Of a DNA stretch of 64,000 nt, positions 7,413 through 15,258 are shown in pieces; positions within the stretch are counted from its first letter, which is position 1, and every line of letters begins with the position of its first letter. This DNA is from DAITBA01 sp036824005 (GTDB lineage: Bacteria; Pseudomonadota; Gammaproteobacteria; Burkholderiales; Rhodocyclaceae), in contig DAITBA010000003.1 of NCBI GenBank assembly GCA_036824005.1, forward strand, positions 151,842 to 215,841, in the 5' to 3' direction. A model generated the notes under the pieces. The model was given only the letters and a program-made list of their open reading frames with translations. It ran no database searches and had not been told where the DNA came from. A program made the position numbers and the translations under genes.

Positions 7413-9269
7413 ATGAGCGGGCGGGCGCAAGCCTGCCCCGCGCAGATTGCCCGCCCGTTTCATCTATCCCGATGTCTTGACGGCGCCGTTGTGCGCCGGT
7501 CGTGGCCGCTGCGCCGCTTCGCCGGAGCGTTGCCGGTCCGGACCCCGCCCGTGGCATCTGCGCAGTCTCTCGACCTCAACTTGATCGGACAGTTGCGTGT
7601 AGCAGGCGCGCGCTACGGTGGCAGATGGACTGCGCGCAAGTCCAGGCTGCTCGATCGTTGCGCGGCGCGTGCTCTCGACCATCCGCGCTGCCTGGTCGAG
7701 TACCACGACTGCCTGCTGTTTCTGCTGGCATATCCCGAGCATGCCCGGCTGCTGTCGGCCGCCGAACGCGAGCTGGCGCGTGTTGCCCTGGCCGCTCGGA
7801 CAATTGCCGAACGGGGCAGTGCGCGCGAGCGCAGGCGTTTGTGCGGCACCGGCATTGCGTGGTCCGAGGTGTCCTTCGGATTCAGCTTCGAGATAGCTCG
7901 CTGGCTCGCGCAGCGATACCCGGACCACGCCGACATACAGTGTTTCGGCGAAGGTGGCGAATTGCCGCAGAACGTGCTGCGCCTGGGCGTGCCCGGCATG
8001 GAGTTCGAACTTCTCGCACCGGAGCGCTTGGCGCCGGAGGAGTTCCTGATGCGCGCACGTGGCCCGCGCGGTGGTTCGGCACTGGGCTGGCTAGTGGCAC
8101 AGATGCAACAGCTTCCATGCTCTGAGGCGATACGCGATCAGCTGTTCGAGACGCTGCACGCGTTCATCCGGGTCGAACCCAGGGATACGCCTCTGTCGCG
8201 CACCTTTGCCCGAGGCCCGCTGGCCGACACCCATTTCCATGGCGACGGGCTGCTGCGAGACGTCGACCCGCCGGCGCTCATCGCCGAACCACTGCCGCCA
8301 CCGCGTCGTCTGTCAGTGCCGCAGCGGAGCGGACTGCTTGCCTGCGCGCGCGCCATGCTGATCATGCTCGGGCGTGAAACGGAGCCCCTTACCTACGGAT
8401 CGCCATCATGCGTCGAATACTTCCAGCTCGGCCGCGGCCTGGGCATCGCCCTCTACTACATGCGCCCGGAGCGCCGCTTTGCTATCGACTCCCACGTCGG
8501 CTTCATGCTGTTCAAAAACACCATACCGGTGGGATACGGCGGCGGCTGGCCGTTTCTCGATACCTGCAAGATCGGCGTCAACATGTTCGCGCCTTTCCGT
8601 GGCGGCGAGTCGGCATTCTGCTTCTGCCAGGTGTTGCGTGCCTATCGCCAGCGCTTCGAGCCGGTGCGCTTCGTGGTCGAGCCCTACCAGTTCGGCGCCG
8701 GTAACCGCGAGGGACTGATGTCCGGCGCCTTCTGGTTTTACTATCGCCTTGGGTTCCGCCCTATCGAGCCAACCCAGGCGCAACTCGCCGAGGCCGAGTT
8801 CGTGCGCATCAGCGCCGAGCGATTCTATCGTTCGCCGCTTTCAGTGATGCGCCGGCTGACGCGCTCGAACATCGAGCTGCGGCTGGCAGCAGCCGGCGAT
8901 GCGGAAATCGCGGACTGCGATCCCGCCGATCTCAGTCTCGCCGTCTCCCGGCGGATTGCACACGAACATGGCGGCGACCGCGCCGCTGCCGGCGAAGTTG
9001 CACTGCGTTATGTGACCTCCTCGCTCGGTGTCCGGGACATGTCGGGCTGGTCAGGCGGGGAGCGACAGGCTTTCGGGTCGCTCTCGTTGTTGCTGGCGCT
9101 GGTGCCGCGCCTGTCCGAGTGGTCGGTGCGGGAGCGGCGCGCCTGCGTGGCGTTGATGCGGGCCAAGGGTGGCGACGAGGCGCGCTACTTCGTCCTGGCG
9201 CGCAGGCACCGCCGGTTTCGAGAGGCGATGATCGCCATCGCCGCGGCGGAGGCATCGTGCGCACAATAG
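7413..9269 (+). CDS. Uncharacterised 618-residue protein with GNAT-like segment
   Basis: I do not recognise this family. The protein has no signal peptide or clear membrane segment, is Arg-rich and contains several Cys. Around residues 400-452 it resembles the end of a GNAT acyltransferase fold: a strand (PVRFVVEPYQF), GAGNREGL where the acyl-CoA loop would lie, then a helix and FYYRLGFRP, like the terminal Y-x-x-x-GF signature of GNATs. A short Cys-rich stretch (AFCFCQVL) precedes it. The ATG has no good ribosome-binding site, so a downstream start or coupling to the histone-like gene 13 bases upstream is possible. A post-translational acyltransferase acting near the lysine-rich neighbour is speculation from proximity only. 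Confidence 0.65.
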   Translation: MSGRAQACPAQIARPFHLSRCLDGAVVRRSWPLRRFAGALPVRTPPVASAQSLDLNLIGQLRVAGARYGGRWTARKSRLLDRCAARALDHPRCLVEYHDCLLFLLAYPEHARLLSAAERELARVALAARTIAERGSARERRRLCGTGIAWSEVSFGFSFEIARWLAQRYPDHADIQCFGEGGELPQNVLRLGVPGMEFELLAPERLAPEEFLMRARGPRGGSALGWLVAQMQQLPCSEAIRDQLFETLHAFIRVEPRDTPLSRTFARGPLADTHFHGDGLLRDVDPPALIAEPLPPPRRLSVPQRSGLLACARAMLIMLGRETEPLTYGSPSCVEYFQLGRGLGIALYYMRPERRFAIDSHVGFMLFKNTIPVGYGGGWPFLDTCKIGVNMFAPFRGGESAFCFCQVLRAYRQRFEPVRFVVEPYQFGAGNREGLMSGAFWFYYRLGFRPIEPTQAQLAEAEFVRISAERFYRSPLSVMRRLTRSNIELRLAAAGDAEIADCDPADLSLAVSRRIAHEHGGDRAAAGEVALRYVTSSLGVRDMSGWSGGERQAFGSLSLLLALVPRLSEWSVRERRACVALMRAKGGDEARYFVLARRHRRFREAMIAIAAAEASCAQ

Positions 9270-9331
9270 CGGACAAGCGCCGGTGTCTGTCGATCAACCT
9301 GTCCGCCGCGTCAAGTGGTTGGCGCTTCGGG

Positions 9332-9360
9332 TTGACAGCTCCAGGCGGCATCGGCATAAT
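9332..9360 (+). promoter_or_regulatory. Strong sigma-70-like promoter upstream of transglycosylase gene
   Basis: A perfect -35 TTGACA (9332-9337) and a near-perfect -10 CATAAT (9355-9360) are separated by 17 bases. It lies in the 373-base non-coding stretch 9270-9642 and would start transcription near 9367, giving an untranslated leader of about 275 bases before the ATG at 9643. I see no riboswitch or small-RNA fold I can name in that leader. Confidence 0.6.
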
Positions 9361-9642
9361 TTGGTCTGCTGCACCGCAACATCGTCATTTCCGATGGCAC
9401 GCGGGATACCGTCGTAACGAAACGTCCCGCGCTGAAAGCCCCGCCATGTTCCGAGGCGATGCATGTTGCCGGTCTTTGACTACGTTCCAACCAGACGTCC
9501 CGCCTGCAGCCACTCCGCGGTGGCCTACGGCAGTGAGTACCCGCTCGCACTCCCCGTTTTCTGCTCGTGACAGGCATTGCCTTCGCGCGCGGTCGTCGGA
9601 ATTGCCGGGGCGTCATCCGGTGAAACGAGGAAAGGAGAACGC

Positions 9643-10347
9643 ATGCCCTGCATGAGTCCCATCATTAAGCTGCTGAAGAGCACAGTAACCTTTGTGATTC
9701 ATTTCGCACATGGAGGTCTGCTCGTCGCCGGCATCATGACGACGGTCTTCGCCGTGGCGCTGTACCAGAGCGGCGGCTTCCATGCGCCCGATCTCAAGCA
9801 TTGGTTCGGGGAATCGGCGCCGGCGGCAGTGCGCGCCGCCGACGCGGAAGCGGACAGCGTTGCCGCCGCGGCGCCAGCACCTGAGTTGCGCGGCATCGCC
9901 GACTACGCGGCGCGCAAGTACCGGGTTGCCGCCTCGGCCATCGAACCATTCATCGGCGTCGCCCACGCTGCGGGCCGGCAGGTGGGCCTCGATCCGCTGC
10001 TCATCGTCGCCGTGATGGCGATCGAGTCGGGCTTCAATCCGCTCGCCGAAAGCCCTCGCGGTGCCCAGGGGCTGATGCAGGTGATTCCGCGTTTCCACCA
10101 GGACAAGCTGGAACAGCGCGGCAGGGACGAGTCCCTGCTCGACCCACAAGCCAATATTCACATCGGCGCCCAGATCCTGAAGGAATCGATCGAGCGCGCC
10201 GGCGGCATGGAAGCGGGGCTGCAGCAATATGCTGGCGCCCCCAACGATGCCGACGCCCAGTATGCCGCCAAGGTATTGGCGGAAAGACAGCGCCTGGCTC
10301 AGTTCGCCGGCAAGGGCAAGATCATCGTCGCCGACGCGCGACGCTAA
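9643..10347 (+). CDS. Membrane-anchored lytic murein transglycosylase (SLT domain)
   Basis: This 234-residue protein has one N-terminal membrane segment (about 25-42) and a periplasmic SLT domain (about 100-215). Catalytic glutamate is E128 in VMAIESGFNP, followed by the family's GAQGLMQV motif and later QYAGAPNDADAQYAAKV. Such enzymes cut the MurNAc-GlcNAc bond to give 1,6-anhydro-muropeptides, the products AmpD recycles. I place the start at ATG 9643 because AAAGGAGA lies just upstream; an in-frame ATG at 9577 would add 22 residues without a ribosome-binding site. It is convergent with the aminotransferase, only 12 bases away. Confidence 0.85.
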   Translation: MPCMSPIIKLLKSTVTFVIHFAHGGLLVAGIMTTVFAVALYQSGGFHAPDLKHWFGESAPAAVRAADAEADSVAAAAPAPELRGIADYAARKYRVAASAIEPFIGVAHAAGRQVGLDPLLIVAVMAIESGFNPLAESPRGAQGLMQVIPRFHQDKLEQRGRDESLLDPQANIHIGAQILKESIERAGGMEAGLQQYAGAPNDADAQYAAKVLAERQRLAQFAGKGKIIVADARR

Positions 10348-10359
10348 GCTGCGCCGCCA

Positions 10360-11544
10360 TCAAGATGGCCCGAGAAAACGGGCGATCCGCGTCACGCCTT
10401 CGGCTAGTTTCTCCCGGGCCGTCGTGTAGGCAAAGCGCATATGGCGTGCCGGGGCGTTGTCACCGAAGTCCAGACCGGGCGTAACCGCCACGCCTGCCTC
10501 CTCGATCAGTCGCAGCGCCAGCGCGTAGCTGTCCTTGGCTAGTTCCGAGACATCGGCATACAGGTAGAACGCGCCGCGCGGCGGCGCCGGAATCCTGAAG
10601 CCGAGCCGCGTTAGCGCCGGCATCAGAAAGTCACGTCGGGCCTGGAACTCGGCGCGGCGCTGCTCGAGCAACGCGATCGTCTCCGGGGCGAATGCCGCCA
10701 ACGCCGCGTGCTGGGCCGGTGCCGACGGTGAGATGTACAGATTCTGCGCCAGCTTTTCGATATCGCGCACATACTCCGCCGGCGCGATCAGCCAGCCCAG
10801 GCGCCAGCCCGTCATGTTGAAATACTTCGAAAAGCTGTTCACCACGAAGGCGTCGTCGGTCAGGCCAAGAACCGTCTTGGCGTCCATGCCGTAGGTCAGG
10901 CCGTGGTAGATCTCGTCGACGATCATCACGCCCTGCCGCTCGGCGACCGTGCGCGCGAGCGCCGCCAGCGTGTCGTCGGCAAGCATCGTGCCGGTCGGAT
11001 TGGCCGGAGAGGCGACCAGCAGGCCCTTGGTGCGCGACGACCACGCCTTCCCGATCTGCTCCGCGGTCGGCTGGTAGTCGGTCTCCGGTCCCACCGCCAG
11101 TGCCCGTGGCATTCCCTCCAGCAGGCGCACGAAGTGGCGATTGCACGGATAGCCCGGATCGGTCAGCAGAATCTCGTCGCCCGGATTCACGACCACCGCC
11201 AGCGCCAACAGCAGCGCCGCCGACGCGCCAGCGGTGACGATGACCCGCGCCGGATCGAGGCCGACGCCATAGCGCTCGGCATAGAAGGCTGCGATGGCCT
11301 CGCGCAGTTGCGGCAGGCCGAGCGCGGCGGTGTAATGCACATGGCCACCTGCCAGGAAGCGCATTGCTGCCTCGATCACGGGCTGTGGTGTCGGGAAATC
11401 CGGCTCACCAACTTCCATGTGGATGATGGAGCTTCCGGCCGCCTCCAACTCGTGGGCGCAGCGCATCAGCTCCATGACATGAAAGGGCGCGATGTCGGCC
11501 ATGCGTGCCGCGAGCTGACGCGGCGTCGGGCGCGGGGCGTTCAT
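10360..11544 (-). CDS. PLP-dependent class I/II aminotransferase
   Basis: This 394-residue fold-type I aminotransferase has the expected landmarks: substrate-end loop GEPDFPTP, GASAA phosphate region, N182 in SPANPTG, D210 and Y213 in VDEIYHG, and PLP-binding K240 in NSFSKYFNMTGWRLGW. It most resembles the aspartate/aromatic-type aminotransferase subgroup; the amino donor and acceptor cannot be set from sequence alone. It is transcribed alone, with a short leader shared with the pckG terminator region (11545-11730). Confidence 0.85.
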   Translation of the reverse strand: MNAPRPTPRQLAARMADIAPFHVMELMRCAHELEAAGSSIIHMEVGEPDFPTPQPVIEAAMRFLAGGHVHYTAALGLPQLREAIAAFYAERYGVGLDPARVIVTAGASAALLLALAVVVNPGDEILLTDPGYPCNRHFVRLLEGMPRALAVGPETDYQPTAEQIGKAWSSRTKGLLVASPANPTGTMLADDTLAALARTVAERQGVMIVDEIYHGLTYGMDAKTVLGLTDDAFVVNSFSKYFNMTGWRLGWLIAPAEYVRDIEKLAQNLYISPSAPAQHAALAAFAPETIALLEQRRAEFQARRDFLMPALTRLGFRIPAPPRGAFYLYADVSELAKDSYALALRLIEEAGVAVTPGLDFGDNAPARHMRFAYTTAREKLAEGVTRIARFLGPS

Positions 11545-11680
11545 GGGCGGTGCAAGTCGAGTGGGCGCGATGGTTGCGTGGCGCGGATTTCGCAGCGCCG
11601 ATATTACCGTGTTTCCCGCGCTGGGAATCCTCGCGGCGTATGGGCGGGCGCGACGACGGCTGGACGTGGGAGACTTCGGA

Positions 11681-11710
11681 AAAGAAAACCGGCCCGAAGG
11701 CCGGTTTCCA
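11681..11710 (-). terminator. Rho-independent terminator of pckG
   Basis: Read on the minus strand, this is a nine-base perfect stem (AAACCGGCC with GGCCGGTTT) closed by a TTCG tetraloop and continuing into TTCTTTT. It starts about 20 bases after the pckG stop. Stable UUCG-capped stems with a trailing T tract are classic intrinsic terminators. Confidence 0.85.
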
Positions 11711-11730
11711 ATAAACGAGGATGTACGTCC

Positions 11731-13563
11731 TCAGGCCGCAGCGATGTTCCAGACCTCCGGCGCCTTCTCTGCGCGTTGCGCCAGCGCCTGGCGCTGGTTC
11801 TCCAGGTCCTGGGGCAGGTGATGGCCGAACTTGGCGAAGTAGTCCTTCACTTCGTTCGCTTCACTTACCGCGCCGGCGCGGCTGACGTTCATGATCTCCT
11901 GATACATGTCCTTGGTGAAATGCAGTCCAGTCCAGGTGATGTCCTCGTAGCGCGGCATCTGGCCAAAGGGGCTGCGCACGGCATCGACCCGGTTGTTCAC
12001 CCGATCCACGATCCACTTCACCACGCGCATGTTCTGCCCGTATCCCGGCCAGATGAAGCTGCCTTTCTCATCCTTGCGGAACCAATTGACGCGGAAGATC
12101 TTGGGCAGCTTGAGTCCCGGCTTCTCGCCCATGCCCAGCCAGTGGTTCCAGTATTCGGCCATGTTGTAGCCGGCGAAGGGCAGCATGGCGAACGGATCGC
12201 GGCGGATCGCCGCCTGGCCGATGGCCGCCGCCGTTGCCTCGGAGCCCATCGTTGCCGCCATGAATACGCCGTGGTTCCAGTCGAAGGACTGAAATACCAG
12301 CGGGAAGGTCTTGGACAGGCGCCCGCCGAAGATGAAGGCCGAGATCGGCACGCCGGCCGGATCCTCCCACGCCGGATCAATGGTCGGGCACTGCGAAGCC
12401 GGCGCGGTGAAGCGCGCATTCGGGTGCGCCGCCGGCCGACCCGCGTCGGGGGTCCAGTCCTTGCCCTGCCAGTCGATGGCGTGCTTGGGCGCCGGACCCA
12501 TGCCCTCCCACCAGATATCGCCGTCATCGGTCAGGGCGACGTTGGTGAAGATGCAGTTGGCCTTGACGGAGTCCATGGCCATGGGGTTGGAGCTGTAGGA
12601 TGTGCCGGGCGCGACGCCGAAAAAGCCGGCCTCGGGATTGATGGCGCGCAGCGTGCCGTCGGGTCCCGGCTTGATCCAGGCGATGTCGTCACCCACGGTC
12701 AGCGCCTTCCAGCCGTTGAAGCCCTCCGGCGGCACGATCATGGCCAGATTGGTCTTGCCGCAGGCGCTGGGGAAGGCCGCCGCCACATAGGTCTTCTCGC
12801 CCTCGGGGGACTGCAGGCCGAGGATGAGCATATGCTCGGCGAGCCAGCCCTCGTCGCGGGCCATCACCGAAGCGATGCGCAGCGCCAGACATTTCTTGCC
12901 CAGCAGGGCATTGCCACCATAGCCGGAGCCGTAGGACCAGATCTCCCGCGTTTCGGGGAAATGGACGATGTACTTGCGGCTGATATCGCCTTCGCACGGC
13001 CAGGGAACGTCGGCCTGGCCGGCGGCCAGCGGCGCGCCGACGGAGTGCATGCAGGGGATGAAAAACCCGTCTCCCAGCACGTCGAGCACCTTACGGCCCA
13101 TGCGTGTCATGATTTTCATATTGACCACGACGTACGGGCTGTCGGTGATCTGCACGCCGATCTGGGCGATGGGCGAACCTAACGGGCCCATGCTGAAGGG
13201 GATGACGTACATGGTGCGTCCGCGCATGCAGCCTTCGAACAGCCCGTGCAGCGTCGTGCGCATCTGCTCCGGTGGCGCCCAGTTGTTGGTCGGGCCTGCG
13301 TCCTCTTCCTTCGCCGCGCAGATGTAAGTGCGTTCCTCGACCCGCGCCACGTCCGAAGGGTGGGAACGGGCAAGATAGCTGTTCGGACGCTTCTGCGGAT
13401 TGAGGCGTATGAAGGTGCCTGCCTGCACCATCTGCTCGCACAGGCGGTCGTATTCTTCCTGCGTGCCGTCGCACCAGTGGACCGTCTCCGGCTTGCACAT
13501 CTCAGCCATCGCTTCCACCCAGGCAAGCAGCTTCTCGTTCCTCGTCGGTCCTGTCTTACTCAT
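11731..13563 (-). CDS. pckG: Phosphoenolpyruvate carboxykinase (GTP)
   Basis: This 610-residue enzyme converts oxaloacetate and GTP to PEP, CO2 and GDP. Its kinase-1a P-loop with reactive cysteine is FPSACGKTN (264-272, C268). Other family marks are the substrate loop ARSHPSDVARVE, YGSGYGGNALLGKKC and the nucleotide-site region FGGRLSKT, which distinguish the GTP type from the ATP type. Length matches the family (about 600). GGAGAG sits upstream of the ATG. It is transcribed alone with its own terminator and has an unusual leader hairpin. With maeB (18408) it provides C4-to-C3 flux for gluconeogenesis from organic acids. Confidence 0.96.
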   Translation of the reverse strand: MSKTGPTRNEKLLAWVEAMAEMCKPETVHWCDGTQEEYDRLCEQMVQAGTFIRLNPQKRPNSYLARSHPSDVARVEERTYICAAKEEDAGPTNNWAPPEQMRTTLHGLFEGCMRGRTMYVIPFSMGPLGSPIAQIGVQITDSPYVVVNMKIMTRMGRKVLDVLGDGFFIPCMHSVGAPLAAGQADVPWPCEGDISRKYIVHFPETREIWSYGSGYGGNALLGKKCLALRIASVMARDEGWLAEHMLILGLQSPEGEKTYVAAAFPSACGKTNLAMIVPPEGFNGWKALTVGDDIAWIKPGPDGTLRAINPEAGFFGVAPGTSYSSNPMAMDSVKANCIFTNVALTDDGDIWWEGMGPAPKHAIDWQGKDWTPDAGRPAAHPNARFTAPASQCPTIDPAWEDPAGVPISAFIFGGRLSKTFPLVFQSFDWNHGVFMAATMGSEATAAAIGQAAIRRDPFAMLPFAGYNMAEYWNHWLGMGEKPGLKLPKIFRVNWFRKDEKGSFIWPGYGQNMRVVKWIVDRVNNRVDAVRSPFGQMPRYEDITWTGLHFTKDMYQEIMNVSRAGAVSEANEVKDYFAKFGHHLPQDLENQRQALAQRAEKAPEVWNIAAA

Positions 13564-13595
13564 GTCAATCTCTCCAGCAAAAAGGCGCGCGGCAA

Positions 13596-13626
13596 CGCCG
13601 GCCTGCCTCGAAGCTCAAGGCCGGCG
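13596..13626 (-). promoter_or_regulatory. Leader hairpin of pckG
   Basis: On the minus strand, 33-63 bases ahead of the pckG ATG, CGCCGGCCT and AGGCCGGCG form a perfect nine-base stem around a 13-base loop. A T tract (CTTTTT) follows about 13 bases further on, just before the Shine-Dalgarno site. It could be an attenuator-like or mRNA-stability element. No known riboswitch family is recognisable. Confidence 0.4.
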
Positions 13627-14067
13627 ATGCGTGGCGACCGGGTTCACACTGATCGAAAAAACGCGTTCGGGCATGCCCTTGCAAACTACAACATCGGAAC
13701 TCTGTTGGCTATCCGGGCTGCGTGGAGCCCGGCGCACTCTGCCGTCGGGGATGGGGTATGGATTGCACTGGTTTGCGGTGATCATCTGCAAGACCCAATA
13801 AACGCTGTCGGGGAGATTGCCTGATTGGTCGGTTGGATGCCTGGATGCGTGGCACCTCTTCGCCGATGGCGCGCGTACAGGGTCTGTGTAGCGCTCCGAG
13901 CGACGCGCGGGATCACGGCGCGTTGCCCTGGTAACAGCGCTCAGATTATGCCACAGACGGCCCCGGCGACGTAACCTCGGCGGGAGCGCGCCTCTCGCAC
14001 CTGCGAACGAAATTCTTTCGAAAGTGGCATAGAATGAGGCATATAAAAACAAAAAAGCAAAAAAATC
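13627..14067. other. Divergent intergenic region pckG / FIST gene, no gene seen
   Basis: The region separates leftward pckG from the rightward FIST gene and must hold both promoters. Short open frames here lack codon bias or any family resemblance. Near the right end the base composition turns A-rich (14040-14066). A TAGAAT hexamer near 14031 could be a -10 box for the FIST operon, but no convincing -35 is visible. Confidence 0.4.
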
Positions 14068-14089
14068 TTGACACAGAGGACGGAGAAGG
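14068..14089 (+). repeat. CACAGAGG-type short repeat, truncated copy
   Basis: The tract contains GACACAGAGGACG followed by GAGAAGG. It shares 13 consecutive bases with the repeat at 58488-58526 and the same unit as that at 27251-27310. Its last part (GGAGAAGG) lies where the FIST gene's ribosome-binding site should be. Confidence 0.5.
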
Positions 14090-14097
14090 CATCAGCC

Positions 14098-15258
14098 ATG
14101 GACTCGATTCGTATCGGCTCCTCGTTTGCACGGCAGACGGAGGCTGCAGTGACGGATCTGGCGCGCCAACTGGCCGGGCACGACTATGCCTTAGTCATGG
14201 TATTCGCCGCCGATGTCCATGACGGAAACGAACTTGTCACCCGGATGCGCCGTGCCTTTCCCGCCCCGACGGCGCTCGTTGGCTGCACTACCGCGGGCGA
14301 GATCGGCTTGGCCGGTTACCAGAACGATTCCATCGTCGCCGTCGGATTCTCGGCGGACGATTTCTCGGCCGTCACCGCGGTCATCACCGATCTCGCCGGC
14401 TTCGACATGGGCGAGTGCCAGCGCCGCATTCAGGAAGCGCTTCAGAATTCGACCTTGCAGCGCGAAGCGCGCGGCTTCGACAAGTCCCTGGCCGTTGCTC
14501 TCATCGACGGGCTGTCGCTGCGCGAGGAGCCCGTGGGCCGGGCGCTCCAGCTCATACTCGGCGACATCCCCCTGATCGGCGGTTCCGCCGGCGATTCCCT
14601 GCGCTTCCAGCGTACCCGAGTGTTTCACGACGACACCGCATTCGACAACGCGGCCGTCGTGGCGATCATCAGTACCGGCCTTGCGTTTCGCGTCATCAAG
14701 ACCCAGCATTTCGAGCGCACCGAGGGACGCATGGTGGTCACCGGCGCGCGCCCCCAGGAGCGTATCGTCACCGAGATCAACGGCTTTCCGGCGGCCATCG
14801 AATACGCGCGCATCGTCGGCATTCCCGTCGACCGCCTCAGCCCCATGGCCTTTGCGGCGCATCCCGTGGTCGTGCGCATCGGCGGCCAGGAGTATGTGCG
14901 CTCGATCCAGAAGGTCAATCCCGACCATAGCCTCAGCTTCTACTGCGCCATCGACGAAGGCATTGTCCTGTCGCGGGCCCGGGGCCTGGACGCCCTGTCG
15001 AATCTGGAGCAATGCCTCGACGCCGTGACCAAGGAAATCGGCGAGCCGCAGGCCGTTCTCGCCTGCGACTGCATCCTGCGCAATCTGGAATTCCGTCAGA
15101 GCGACCAAATCGGGGTTATGTCGAAAGCATTGTGCCGGCACAAGGTTGTCGGCTTCTCTACCTTCGGCGAACTGCACATGGGCGTGCATGTGAACCAGAC
15201 GTTCACAGCCGTCGCCTTCGGTCGCCGCGCCGAGAACGCCATCGGCAAGGGCCGCTGA
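14098..15258 (+). CDS. FIST-domain sensory protein
   Basis: This 386-residue cytoplasmic protein is built from FIST N (about 30-220) and FIST C (about 225-360) domains, predicted small-ligand sensor domains found in signal-transduction proteins. Typical marks are GCTTAGEI, LIGGSAGD, FHDDTAFDNAAVV and the C-terminal GFSTFGELHMGVHVNQTFT. I start at ATG 14098, preceded by GGAGAAGG; an in-frame TTG at 14068 is less likely. Its TGA overlaps the ATG of the PAS-GGDEF-EAL gene (TGATG), so the two are translationally coupled and probably form a sensor-effector pair. The ligand is unknown; amino acids have been proposed for the family. Confidence 0.88.
   Translation: MDSIRIGSSFARQTEAAVTDLARQLAGHDYALVMVFAADVHDGNELVTRMRRAFPAPTALVGCTTAGEIGLAGYQNDSIVAVGFSADDFSAVTAVITDLAGFDMGECQRRIQEALQNSTLQREARGFDKSLAVALIDGLSLREEPVGRALQLILGDIPLIGGSAGDSLRFQRTRVFHDDTAFDNAAVVAIISTGLAFRVIKTQHFERTEGRMVVTGARPQERIVTEINGFPAAIEYARIVGIPVDRLSPMAFAAHPVVVRIGGQEYVRSIQKVNPDHSLSFYCAIDEGIVLSRARGLDALSNLEQCLDAVTKEIGEPQAVLACDCILRNLEFRQSDQIGVMSKALCRHKVVGFSTFGELHMGVHVNQTFTAVAFGRRAENAIGKGR

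Noticed and set aside
7092..7416. Out-of-frame C-terminus of the histone-like gene ending at 7416
   Set aside because: It is an artefact of the 100-N placeholder. The Lys/Ala repeat and its SRPS end continue in the frame that stops at 7399.
10903..13182. 759-codon plus-strand open frame
   Set aside because: Antisense to the aminotransferase and pckG, which are well supported; no recognisable domain.
15012..15257. Upstream extension of the PAS-GGDEF-EAL frame
   Set aside because: It lies inside the FIST gene in another frame. The ATG at 15258 in the TGATG overlap is the natural start.
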